Assembly: GCF_048571125.1 (NCBI RefSeq)
Contig: NZ_CP182343.1
Span: 1,674,001-1,738,000 of the forward strand
Length of the DNA stretch: 64,000 nt
From: Arcobacter siniprincipis
GTDB lineage: Bacteria; Campylobacterota; Campylobacteria; Campylobacterales; Arcobacteraceae
Direction of reading: 5' to 3'
The translations under genes and the position numbers were made by a program. How positions within the stretch are numbered: the stretch's first letter is position 1; every line of letters starts with the position of its first letter. Of the stretch, positions 25,088 through 34,562 are shown piece by piece. A model generated the notes under the pieces. The model had not been told where the DNA came from, ran no database searches, and saw nothing but the letters and a program-made list of their open reading frames with translations.

Positions 25088-27385
25088 TTAATCCCTTTTC
25101 TTAAATAAATTATCACAATGTATTTCTTTCATCTTATCCATTAATGTAAATACATCTTTCATAGATTCTTCTAAATTTTGTGCTACTGAAATGATTTGAC
25201 CATTTTTATAATTTCCAGCATATAAATCAGCAGAATCTTGAACCATAACATGAACTTTTTTATGTTCTTCATATAAAGTTTGCCACTCTTTAGATTTTGC
25301 TAGTTGTGTCTCTTTTGTTGAATTCAACCATTTACCTAAATCACATTCATTATGATTTTTAACAATTATTCTCTCTCCACCAGAAATGCATTGGCTAAAT
25401 GCATCATTTTTAAATGAAACATGATCAGTCTTGAGTTTATTTAGTTTAAATACAAAAGCTGTATCACAGACTCTTCTTTTTGCATTTGTATCAAAAGTTG
25501 TTGAATCAACTGCTTCTTGTAACTGTTTTGATAAAGATTTTGTATTAGCAGCCATTTCATTGATTTGATTAGCTAAAGATGCATTTTTTTGTGTTGCTTG
25601 ATCAAGTGCATTAACCGTGTCATTTATTTGAATCATTGCAGACTCTTGCTCTTTTGTTGAAGTTGCTACTTCGTTAATTATTTTTTCAGATTGTGCAATA
25701 TTTTCATTAAGATCTTTAAAACCAGTTATCATTTTAGAGGCAACTTCTTTACCTTCTTTTGATTTTGCATTAGCGCTTTCAACTAATCTTTTAATTTCAT
25801 TTGCCGCTTCTGCACTTCTTGTTGCTAAATTTCGCACTTCTGCTGCAACAACAGCAAATCCTTTTCCAGCTTCACCAGCAGTTGCTGCTTCAACTGCTGC
25901 ATTTAGACTCAAAATATTTGTTTGAAATGCTATTTGGTCAATTATTGTAATTGCTTCATTTATTGTAGTTACTTCTACACTAAGTTCTTCCATAGAATCA
26001 GAGGTCTTCTTAGCCAATTCAATACCTGCATTACTAGAATTAGCAACTTTAGCTGAATATTCAAGCATTTTAGAAGTATTTACATTCCCACTTTTTATTG
26101 TAGATGTTACCTCTTCAATTGCTGCAGCTGTTTCTTCTAAAGCAGCTGCTTGTTCATTTGAAGATCTACTTAATTCAAATGAAGCACTAGAAAGTTCATC
26201 TGCACTAAAGGCTAATCTTTTAGTTGAATTATCTATTATTGAGATAACTTCATTAATAGCTGTTTGTGTAATTTTTGTCCCACCAAATAATGATGAAACA
26301 AGACCTGTTATATTAGGAATTTCTGGTATTTTATAAGTATAATTTGCTTTTGATAATTCAATTAAGGAATCAGATAAAATAATCAGATTATTTTTTGTTG
26401 TTTCTATCATTCCATTAATTTCATCAATTAAATCATTTAACTCACTAGTTGCACCTTTTATTAATACTTTATCATTAAATAATCCAACATTAACTTTTCC
26501 AATAACATCTTTAACATTGTCTATGGCTAGCTTATCTTGGATTATATTTTGTTCAACTTTATTAATATAAAGATTAAAATTATTAGCGATATTGCCAAGT
26601 TCATCATTTGTGTGAAGTTCAATTTTTGTAATTTCATTACTATTTGCAAGTTTTTTAACTCCCAAATCAAGTTTTTGAATACTTCTTAATATATTATTAA
26701 CAACAAAGAATAAATAGATAACAGAACTTATAAAAATAATTGATAGAAATATAGAAACTAATCGAAATGTATTAATTATTTCGATATCTTCCTCAATTGA
26801 TTTTGTTAAATTATCTTTTTGCAAAGTTACAAGGTTTTCAAGATTTTCTTCAAGTGTTGTTGTAAAAGTATCAACATCTTCCATGTTTTTTTCAACATCA
26901 ATTGAAAAGTTTATAAATTTAGTAAAAGTTTCTTTATCTTCTTGTGATATTTCATTTGTATTTGAAAAGTTTTTTATTAATATATCTCTATTTTCTACAG
27001 CTAATATACCATTTTGAGCCATTTTCTTTAATGAAAATACATAATTATCGAAAACCTTATCTATATTTTTTAAAAAAATATCATTTTTAGCATTTATATT
27101 TTTATTACTAATATTTTTTCTAATAAGTCTGTATTTCTTTACAATAATATCTATTTCTTTAAATCCATTTTTGTCACCCATAAGTGAAATATCTGTACTT
27201 AATTCTTGTATACTTTTTATTAAAAACTTCATTTCCTTAAATAATGAAGTTAGTTTTGTCCCTTCAATTAAATGTTTATTTGCATTCTCTATTTTTGACA
27301 AAGACACAAATAATCCAGCACCATTAAGAATAAGTACAATAGTAAATATCGTAATTAAAATATTAGATTTACTTCTAATTTTCAT
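25088..27385 (-). CDS. Methyl-accepting chemotaxis protein with C-terminal CZB domain
   Basis: The ATG at 27385 is chosen because AGGTGG lies just upstream; the longest frame adds nine residues. The 765-residue product has TM1 (~8-28), a ~170-residue helical periplasmic domain, TM2 (~213-235), HAMP and a long signalling domain with the highly conserved hairpin tip around AFQTNILSLNAAVEAA. After it comes a CZB zinc-binding domain (~645-750) with DHVSFKND, HNECDLGKWL and EEHKKVH. CZB domains sense zinc or hypochlorous acid in known proteins. It is followed by a separate PAS gene, probably its partner. Confidence 0.9.
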   Translation of the reverse strand: MKIRSKSNILITIFTIVLILNGAGLFVSLSKIENANKHLIEGTKLTSLFKEMKFLIKSIQELSTDISLMGDKNGFKEIDIIVKKYRLIRKNISNKNINAKNDIFLKNIDKVFDNYVFSLKKMAQNGILAVENRDILIKNFSNTNEISQEDKETFTKFINFSIDVEKNMEDVDTFTTTLEENLENLVTLQKDNLTKSIEEDIEIINTFRLVSIFLSIIFISSVIYLFFVVNNILRSIQKLDLGVKKLANSNEITKIELHTNDELGNIANNFNLYINKVEQNIIQDKLAIDNVKDVIGKVNVGLFNDKVLIKGATSELNDLIDEINGMIETTKNNLIILSDSLIELSKANYTYKIPEIPNITGLVSSLFGGTKITQTAINEVISIIDNSTKRLAFSADELSSASFELSRSSNEQAAALEETAAAIEEVTSTIKSGNVNTSKMLEYSAKVANSSNAGIELAKKTSDSMEELSVEVTTINEAITIIDQIAFQTNILSLNAAVEAATAGEAGKGFAVVAAEVRNLATRSAEAANEIKRLVESANAKSKEGKEVASKMITGFKDLNENIAQSEKIINEVATSTKEQESAMIQINDTVNALDQATQKNASLANQINEMAANTKSLSKQLQEAVDSTTFDTNAKRRVCDTAFVFKLNKLKTDHVSFKNDAFSQCISGGERIIVKNHNECDLGKWLNSTKETQLAKSKEWQTLYEEHKKVHVMVQDSADLYAGNYKNGQIISVAQNLEESMKDVFTLMDKMKEIHCDNLFKKRD

Positions 27386-27477
27386 AAGTCCACCTTTTTT
27401 ATAAAGTGACATTGTATTAGAAATAATATAAATATTTACATAATTATATTAATAAAAAAAATTTATTTTAAATTAAT

Positions 27478-28761
27478 TTATAATTCGATAACTTCTTTTA
27501 CAATTTGAAATAGATTATTAATAGAACTAATACTTACTTTTTCATCATATGAGTGTGGATTATAGATATTTGGTCCTATTGATGCAACTTTTAAATGCGG
27601 AAACTTCTCTTTAAAAATAGCACACTCTAATCCTGCATGAATAGCTCTAAATTCTGCTTTTTCATTATGTTTTTTATATATTTCATATACTGTTTGGGTA
27701 AATTCATTTTTATCTGGCTTCCATGCTGGATATTTACCTTTTGTTTCAACTTCAAAGTTATATTTTTCTAATGTTTCTTTTGTCTCTTTTTTTATAGTAT
27801 ATAATTTATCATTATCCATAGATCTAGCACTTAACTTGACAACTATTTCATTAAGTTGAGTTTTTGCAATTGCTAAGTTAATTGAAGTTTCTACTACATT
27901 TAGTTCAGGATTAAACTCTCTTACTCCATTTTCAAAATTATAAATGAAATCAATTATTTCATCACTATATATATTAAAGTGTTCAGGTACATCTTTTACT
28001 TCTGTTATGCTCATATTTTCATGGTTTATTAGTGGTGGAGTTTTAGCTGCAATTATTGCTTTTGCATTTGCAGGAATTGAATTAATTCTTTCCCCTCCAT
28101 TTAAATCTAATAATTTACCACCACATTCTTTAATTGATTTTGCAATTAGTTTTAAGGCATTTGGTATATTTTCATGGATATTTACACCACTATGTCCACC
28201 TCTTAGTTTTGAAATAGTTATTTCATATATTTTTAACTTATCATTATTGGCAATCAATTTATGAGAAGAGTGTTTAGCTATTATATCAACACCTCCTGCA
28301 CATCCTATGCAAATTTCTCCTTCTTCTTCTGAATCAATATTTAACATAAAAGGAGATTTGATTTCAAGATTTATATCATTTGCTCCAATTAAACCAATCT
28401 CTTCATCAGATGTAAAAAGATACTCTAAATCTTTATTTTCAGCCATAAGTGCTAGCATATAAGAACATCCAATACCATTATCTGCACCTAAAGTTGAATT
28501 CTCTGCCTTAAAAAAGCCATTGTCTTCTATTATTTTAGGAATAGTATTATCTATTAAACAAACAATATCATAGTGAGATTGTAAACAAATCTTAGATTTT
28601 GAGTTTTTCTTTTTACAAAGGATATTATTAACTTCATCAACAAAACACTCATAATCATATTCTAAAGCGTAATTTTTAACATAATTTATAAATTCATTGT
28701 GTGTACCACTGCATCTTGGTATGGTTGTTATTTCTTTAAATATATCTAATACTAAATTCAA
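27478..28761 (-). CDS. M20-family aminoacyl-histidine dipeptidase (PepD-like)
   Basis: A 427-residue metallopeptidase. Expected metal and catalytic positions are present: SHYDIV (first zinc His and catalytic Asp), TLGADNGIG (bridging Asp), TSDEEIGLIGA (catalytic and ligand Glu), NIDSEEEG, and a C-terminal HAGLECAIF with a late HSYDEKVSI. It is PepD-like, although shorter than E. coli PepD (485). PepD cleaves Xaa-His dipeptides such as carnosine, usually with broad specificity. The start is TTG preceded by AAAGG. It is monocistronic, divergent from the HD-GYP gene. Confidence 0.86.
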   Translation of the reverse strand: MNLVLDIFKEITTIPRCSGTHNEFINYVKNYALEYDYECFVDEVNNILCKKKNSKSKICLQSHYDIVCLIDNTIPKIIEDNGFFKAENSTLGADNGIGCSYMLALMAENKDLEYLFTSDEEIGLIGANDINLEIKSPFMLNIDSEEEGEICIGCAGGVDIIAKHSSHKLIANNDKLKIYEITISKLRGGHSGVNIHENIPNALKLIAKSIKECGGKLLDLNGGERINSIPANAKAIIAAKTPPLINHENMSITEVKDVPEHFNIYSDEIIDFIYNFENGVREFNPELNVVETSINLAIAKTQLNEIVVKLSARSMDNDKLYTIKKETKETLEKYNFEVETKGKYPAWKPDKNEFTQTVYEIYKKHNEKAEFRAIHAGLECAIFKEKFPHLKVASIGPNIYNPHSYDEKVSISSINNLFQIVKEVIEL

Positions 28762-28872
28762 AATAGACCTTTATTTTTTTATAATTATATCAAAAAGATT
28801 TAAATACATCATTATTATTTTATTTCTTTTTAAGATATAATAATTGTAAACATATAATTTTTAGGAATGACT

Positions 28873-30660
28873 ATGAAACTATCATTAAAAACACTTCTTT
28901 TAATTTCTTTTTCTTTTATTATTGTTATATCAATGAGTATTATATCAATGATGTCATATTATTCTACAAAAGCCAATATGGCAGAACAATCATATAAGAT
29001 AATGCAAAATATATCAGACTTTGCAGTTGATAAATCAAAAACATATATGAATGTTGCAACTGATGCTTCTAATTTGACGAGAAACTTAGAAAATAAACAT
29101 GTAATAAATATGGATAATGAAAAAAAACTAGTTAGTTATTTCTTTGAACAAATGGCTATAAATCAATATTTTTCAGGACTTTATTACGCTTCTACTGATG
29201 GAAATTTTTTGATGCTTTTAAAAGATAAAAATGGATATTTAAAGAAAAAGATTTATTTTAACGATGAACAAAAAAGAGTAGTTACACTTTCCCATAATGA
29301 TAAAAATATGAATTTAGAAAAAGAAGAAATACTTCCTAATGACAAATATGAACCAAGGCTTAGGGCTTGGTATATAAATGCGATTCAACATAAAAAATCA
29401 ACTTGGACCGAGCCGTATATTTTTTATACTACAAAAAAAACTGGAATAACAATATCAACACCAATTTATAATAATAAAAATGTACTTTTAGGAGTAATAG
29501 GGATTGATATAGAAATAGAAAGTTTATCTACTTTTATTAATAATCTAAAGCTAGGAGATAATGGAAAAGTATTTTTAATAAATAAAGCCTTAAAAATATT
29601 ATCATTGCCCACAGAAAAAAATAAGATTATTACAATGGATAGTTTAGAAAAAAATAGTATTATAAAACTTGCATATAATGAACTAAAAAAACAAACAGAT
29701 GTTAAGTCTATAAAAAATAAACTTTTTTTAACACTTAAAAAAGGTGATGATACTTATCAAGCCATGTTTTTACCTTTTAAAATTGGGGAATTACAATGGA
29801 CGGTTGGTATGTATGTTCTAGAAGATGATTTTTTAGGAATATTAAAAAATAACAATATTTTTAATATTTTATTTATAATAATTATTGGATTTATATCTTT
29901 ATTTATTAGTCTTAAAATATCAAACTATATTTCAAGTCCAATATTAAAATTAAGAAATATGACTAAAAAAATTGAGGTACTAAATCTAAATCAATCAGAT
30001 GTTCATCCAAATCCAATAAAAGAAATAAATGAGTTAATTACTTCATTTAATAAGATGAAAATAAATCTAAAAGAGTCATATTTAGATACTTTGTACAGAT
30101 TAGCTGTAGCCTCTGAATATAAAGATAGTGATACAGCAGAACATATAAATAGAATTGGATTATATTCTGAAACAATAGCTAGAAGGCTTAGATTGTCTGA
30201 AGATGAAATATATATATTAAAACATGCTAGTGCCATGCATGATATAGGAAAGCTTGGTATTCCAGATAGAATATTGTTAAAACCAGGGAAATTAGATGAG
30301 CAAGAAAGAAAGATAGTTGAAACACATCCTGCAATAGGAGCTGCTATATTGAAGAATCCTACTTCTAATATTATGAAAATGGGAAGAGATATCTCTTTAT
30401 ATCACCATGAAAAATGGGATGGGACTGGTTATCCAAAAGGCTTAAAAGCAGAAGAAATACCATTATTTGCTAGAATTGTATCTATTGTAGATGTTTTTGA
30501 TGCTTTGATGTCTAAACGATGTTATAAAGAGGCATTTAGTGAAAATAAATCTAAAGATATTATTTTAAAAGGAAAAGGTACATTCTTTGATCCAAAAATT
30601 GTAGATGCTTTTGAAGAGTGCTTTGAAGAGTTAGTTAAAATATCAAAAGAAAATTCATAA
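28873..30660 (+). CDS. Membrane Cache-HAMP-HD-GYP phosphodiesterase
   Basis: Two ATGs lie near the start; 28873 is preferred because AGGA is six bases before it. The 595-residue product has TM1 (~5-28), a periplasmic dCache domain (~30-320, including GVIGIDIEIESLSTFI and WTVGMYVLEDDFL), TM2 (~335-355), HAMP and an HD-GYP domain (~410-590). Metal ligands H456/D457 (HDIGKLGIPD), the HHEKWDGTGYP motif at ~511 and the GYP triad are intact, so c-di-GMP hydrolysis is expected. It is convergent with ccsBA and ends in a shared terminator. Confidence 0.9.
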   Translation: MKLSLKTLLLISFSFIIVISMSIISMMSYYSTKANMAEQSYKIMQNISDFAVDKSKTYMNVATDASNLTRNLENKHVINMDNEKKLVSYFFEQMAINQYFSGLYYASTDGNFLMLLKDKNGYLKKKIYFNDEQKRVVTLSHNDKNMNLEKEEILPNDKYEPRLRAWYINAIQHKKSTWTEPYIFYTTKKTGITISTPIYNNKNVLLGVIGIDIEIESLSTFINNLKLGDNGKVFLINKALKILSLPTEKNKIITMDSLEKNSIIKLAYNELKKQTDVKSIKNKLFLTLKKGDDTYQAMFLPFKIGELQWTVGMYVLEDDFLGILKNNNIFNILFIIIIGFISLFISLKISNYISSPILKLRNMTKKIEVLNLNQSDVHPNPIKEINELITSFNKMKINLKESYLDTLYRLAVASEYKDSDTAEHINRIGLYSETIARRLRLSEDEIYILKHASAMHDIGKLGIPDRILLKPGKLDEQERKIVETHPAIGAAILKNPTSNIMKMGRDISLYHHEKWDGTGYPKGLKAEEIPLFARIVSIVDVFDALMSKRCYKEAFSENKSKDIILKGKGTFFDPKIVDAFEECFEELVKISKENS

Positions 30661-30686
30661 AAACCTAAGTAAAAACTTAGGCTTTT
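30660..30686. terminator. Terminator shared by HD-GYP and ccsBA genes
   Basis: CCTAAGT pairs with ACTTAGG around an AAAA loop, with AAAA before and CTTTT after. It can work for both converging genes, and the ccsBA stop codon lies inside the stem. Confidence 0.7.
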
Positions 30687-33496
30687 AGATTTCTATTTCT
30701 ATATGCAGCTGCAATTGTAACTAATACAAAAGTTGTTACAACATAAACCCACATAGGGATTGGCACAGGATCTCCTGTCGCATATGAATGCATTCCAGAT
30801 AAATAGAAGTTTACTCCAAAATATGTCATTAAAATCGTACTAAATGCTAAAACAGAAGCAGTTGTTAAAACAAATGGATTATTTAATGATTTAACAAATC
30901 TTAAGTGAATAACTATGGCATAAACAACTATTGATACATAAGCCCAAGTCTCTTTTGGATCCCAGCCCCAATATCTTCCCCAAGATTCATTTGCCCAAAC
31001 TCCACCTAAGAAGTTTCCAATTGTAATTGCACTTAATCCAATGATTAAAGACATTTCATTTATATAAGTTATATGTTTAATTGTCTCATCTAAGTGAGGT
31101 CTATTTTTTCTAAATATAAAGAGTATAAGTGTCATAAATCCAATAATAGCACTTAATCCAAAGAAACCATAAGATGCTGTTAAAATTGAAACATGGATTG
31201 TTAACCAATATGATTTAAGTACTGGAACCAAATTTGTAATTTGTGGATCTATGCTTGTTAAGTGAGCTGTAAACATAAATATAGCAGCCACTATAACTGA
31301 GGCACTTAAAGCAAGTAATGATTTTCTAAAGAAAACTACACCTGCAAAAACACCAGACCATGATATATAAAGTAAAGATTCATATGTATTTGACCAAGGA
31401 GCATGCCCAGCAATTAACCATCTAAATCCCATTCCAAAAGTGTGAGTTGCAAATAATATTGCTAAAACAATAAATGCCACTAATGTAGTTTTCTTAGGTT
31501 TTATTTTAGGGTTAAATACAACAATAAATGATGTAATTAACATAATAAATCCTACAAATAAATAAGCTAGTGTTAGTTTTGGAAATATATCAATTTTATT
31601 AAATAATATTTCATTAGAGATTTCTCTTTCACTAGGAATAATTTTCTCACCAACTTTTCTTTGATAAGAGTTAATAAAATCTAAATATTTTCCTGCATTC
31701 TCCCAATCTTCAATAATTATTGTATTAATAAATCCTCTAACCATCGTTTCAACAGCTTTTTGAGCTCTTCCTTGAAAAGTTTGCATTGCATCTACTGGAT
31801 TAAGCCATTTTGTTGACTTATTATCATCAGGGTTAGGGAACATGTTAAATAAGTTTGCATTATAAGTCATATAAGCGATATTTAATCTTTCATCAACTCT
31901 AATTACATCTTTTTCATATGTACCTCTATCAGAAGGTTTTGTTGTAATTGCTTTATTTATTTCGTTAGCTAAAATATATTTTCCATCTTTGAAAACTTCC
32001 GAAAATGCAATATATTTTCGTGAATTATCAATTCCTAAGAATTTTTTTAATCTTGGAGTAGTGATTTTTATCATTTTCACATCTCTCCAGATTTCTGGTC
32101 GAGAAATCATTCCTAGAACTATTTGATCAGCATTTAGATCAAACATACTTGTTTTTCCTGATAATTTTAAAAGTATTTCTCTATCTAATGTATCAATAGG
32201 TTTCATTCTTCCTGCATTACTTTGAACAGTGAGTAATCCAAATTTATTTGCCACAGAAGATGAATCTTTTTTAAGCATATTTATATATTCTTCAGGATTT
32301 TTGTACTCTTTTATTACTACTTGATGTTGAGATTGAGATGTTTGTTCTTCTTGTGTTTGTTGTTCTGCTGCATGTAGATTACAGGCCGTAAAAGACAAAC
32401 TTAGAGCAACAACCAACGATGCAAAGTTTTTATTTTTTAATTTATTAGCAAGTATCCAAAATCTCGATTGTTTACTAAATAGGTTTAAAATAAGTCCTAA
32501 AGTTAAGAAAAAATATCCTGCATAAGTTGGCCATTTACCTGGATCATTGTTTACTGACAAAACTGTTCCTTTTTCATCTGGGTCATAAGAACTTTGGAAG
32601 AATAAAAAATTGCCTTGGTGAAGTGTTCTATTCATAAAAATTCTATAATCATATGATTTTCCATTTGCTTCATTAACTGTAACTTCTGAAGCATAAGAAG
32701 AAGGGGACATACTTCCTGGATATCTATCAAGTTGAAAGTCATTTAGTTTAATTGAAAAAGGTAATTTTAATAATTTAGAACCATATTCTAAAGTTACAAT
32801 AGTATCACCAAAGTCTTCAATTTTTGGAAAACCTTTTTGTCCTCTTTTACCTGGTAGTCTAACTGTTTTAGTTACTCCATTTAAAGTTAAGTCAACAGAT
32901 AAGATACCCATTTCTGATTTGCCTTTTTTACTTACAGTATAATCAATATAATTTAAATTCAAATCTTTATTGTTAAATTTTATGTCATAACTAAAATTAT
33001 TTAACTTTTGGGCAAAATATTCAACTAAGCCTGTATTATAACCATCATCCATACCTTTTCTTAAAGTTGATGCTGCAAATTCTAATGGATATTCTTTGTA
33101 AAAAGAACTTCCATCTTTTTGTTTAATCTGTACTTGTAAGTATGGATTTAAAGAATACATTAAATCTTGAGTTTGACCTTCTCTTATTTGCATAATACCT
33201 TCATATCCTGCAAATCTTGTAACTGCGGCACCTATTAAAATCAAAACAAAAGATGAATGAAACAAAAATTTTGCTTTTTGTCTCCACATTTTTCTTCTGT
33301 ATATAATTCCCATTAAATTAACTGTTGTAAGAACTAAAATAGCTTCGTACCACAAGTTATCATAAACTAAAACTCTAGCAGTTGAAGTTCCATAATCATT
33401 TTCAATAAATGTAGCTACAGCTGCACCAATTGCTAATAAAGCAAGCAGGGAAAGTGTAGTTTTAAATGAAAATAATATATCTAATATCTTATTCAA
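30677..33496 (-). CDS. ccsBA: Fused cytochrome c synthase CcsBA (ResB-CcsA)
   Basis: The start chosen is TTG at 33496, because AAAGGA lies eight bases upstream; an ATG at 33544 extends it by 16 residues but has no Shine-Dalgarno. The ~939-residue inner-membrane protein joins a ResB-like half (~1-360, four main helices and a large periplasmic loop), a ~250-residue hydrophilic middle beginning near a signal-like helix (LVVALSLSFTACNLHA), and a CcsA half with the heme-handling WGRYWGWDPKETWAYV motif. It carries heme across the membrane and ligates it to apocytochrome c. Fused CcsBA is typical of Campylobacterota. Confidence 0.93.
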   Translation of the reverse strand: MNKILDILFSFKTTLSLLALLAIGAAVATFIENDYGTSTARVLVYDNLWYEAILVLTTVNLMGIIYRRKMWRQKAKFLFHSSFVLILIGAAVTRFAGYEGIMQIREGQTQDLMYSLNPYLQVQIKQKDGSSFYKEYPLEFAASTLRKGMDDGYNTGLVEYFAQKLNNFSYDIKFNNKDLNLNYIDYTVSKKGKSEMGILSVDLTLNGVTKTVRLPGKRGQKGFPKIEDFGDTIVTLEYGSKLLKLPFSIKLNDFQLDRYPGSMSPSSYASEVTVNEANGKSYDYRIFMNRTLHQGNFLFFQSSYDPDEKGTVLSVNNDPGKWPTYAGYFFLTLGLILNLFSKQSRFWILANKLKNKNFASLVVALSLSFTACNLHAAEQQTQEEQTSQSQHQVVIKEYKNPEEYINMLKKDSSSVANKFGLLTVQSNAGRMKPIDTLDREILLKLSGKTSMFDLNADQIVLGMISRPEIWRDVKMIKITTPRLKKFLGIDNSRKYIAFSEVFKDGKYILANEINKAITTKPSDRGTYEKDVIRVDERLNIAYMTYNANLFNMFPNPDDNKSTKWLNPVDAMQTFQGRAQKAVETMVRGFINTIIIEDWENAGKYLDFINSYQRKVGEKIIPSEREISNEILFNKIDIFPKLTLAYLFVGFIMLITSFIVVFNPKIKPKKTTLVAFIVLAILFATHTFGMGFRWLIAGHAPWSNTYESLLYISWSGVFAGVVFFRKSLLALSASVIVAAIFMFTAHLTSIDPQITNLVPVLKSYWLTIHVSILTASYGFFGLSAIIGFMTLILFIFRKNRPHLDETIKHITYINEMSLIIGLSAITIGNFLGGVWANESWGRYWGWDPKETWAYVSIVVYAIVIHLRFVKSLNNPFVLTTASVLAFSTILMTYFGVNFYLSGMHSYATGDPVPIPMWVYVVTTFVLVTIAAAYRNRNLKA

Positions 33497-33620
33497 AATA
33501 TAAGTCCTTTTGTATCTTTTTTCTGTTTCATTATAATGATGCATTATTAATAAAATATTAACTATTTCAAGTATAATAAGATTTTGTAATTATATCAAAA
33601 GATATTTAAGAAATTATGAT

Positions 33621-33632
33621 TATAATTGCATT
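33621..33632 (+). promoter_or_regulatory. -10 box and leaderless start of cmoB
   Basis: TATAAT (33621-33626) is followed by TGCATT and then the cmoB ATG at 33633. No Shine-Dalgarno is present. The spacing of six bases is the same as for recR and the TctD-like regulator. Confidence 0.6.
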
Positions 33633-34562
33633 ATGAATGAACAAAATAAACAATTAGAAGAATTACAAAAAAAGAGAATAGAGTGTCTTTCTTGGAAAAA
33701 TATTAAACCATGGCATGAGCAACTTTTAAAAGCACAAGAAATCCAAAAAAGACCTTGTGAAGTTAAACTTGAAGATTGGCTTACTATTGGAAAAGAATCA
33801 GATTTAAATGATGAAGAAAAAGAGATTATTTTACAAACAGCAAAAACATTAATACCTTGGAGAAAAGGACCTTTTAATCTTTTTGGATTGGAAATTGATA
33901 GTGAATGGCAAAGTAATATAAAGTATAATCTTATTCGACCACATTTTAATTTAAAAGATAAAGTTGTCGCTGATATAGGTTGTAACAATGGTTATTATAT
34001 GTTTAGAATGCTTGAGGATAAGCCTAAAAAACTTATAGGATTTGACCCAAGTCCACTTACTATGCTTCAATTTGAGTTTATTAATCATTTTATAAAAAGT
34101 GATATAGTTTATGAAAAACTTGGAGTTGAACATTTAGAAATATATAATCATAGTTTTGATTTTATTTTTATGTTAGGTGTTTTGTACCACAGAGCTGATC
34201 CTGTTGGGACATTAAAGCTTTTAAGAAACTCTTTAAATAAAGATGGTGAAGTTTTAATTGATACTTTTATGATAGATGGTGAAGATGAAGTTGCTTTAAC
34301 TCCAAATGGACGATACTCAAAAATACCAAATATCTATTTTGTACCTACAATCCCAGCACTTAAAAATTGGTTAAATAGAGCAGGGTTCTGTGATATTGAA
34401 GTTCTTGCAGTCACAACTACTTCAAGTGAAGAGCAAAGAAAAACAAAATGGTCTTTTGATCAAAGTTTGGAAGACTTTTTAGACCCAAATGACAAAAATA
34501 AAACAGTGGAAGGTTATCCAGCACCTAAAAGGGTATATGTAAAAGCAAGAAGAAAGAATTAG
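33633..34562 (+). CDS. cmoB: tRNA U34 carboxymethyltransferase CmoB
   Basis: A 309-residue enzyme with the CmoB layout: an N-terminal basic region with CLSWKNIKPWHEQLL, the DSEWQSNIKY segment, SAM motif VVADIGCNNGYYMFRM, IGFDPSP, then GVLYHRADP and the conserved WLNRAGFCDIEV and YPAPKRVYVKARR end. It uses carboxy-SAM to convert 5-hydroxyuridine 34 to cmo5U in tRNA, which broadens wobble decoding. The valine tRNA found in this window (GAC) is not a target; the UNN-anticodon tRNAs are. The start is probably leaderless, and its end overlaps the convergent GGDEF gene by four bases. Confidence 0.93.
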   Translation: MNEQNKQLEELQKKRIECLSWKNIKPWHEQLLKAQEIQKRPCEVKLEDWLTIGKESDLNDEEKEIILQTAKTLIPWRKGPFNLFGLEIDSEWQSNIKYNLIRPHFNLKDKVVADIGCNNGYYMFRMLEDKPKKLIGFDPSPLTMLQFEFINHFIKSDIVYEKLGVEHLEIYNHSFDFIFMLGVLYHRADPVGTLKLLRNSLNKDGEVLIDTFMIDGEDEVALTPNGRYSKIPNIYFVPTIPALKNWLNRAGFCDIEVLAVTTTSSEEQRKTKWSFDQSLEDFLDPNDKNKTVEGYPAPKRVYVKARRKN

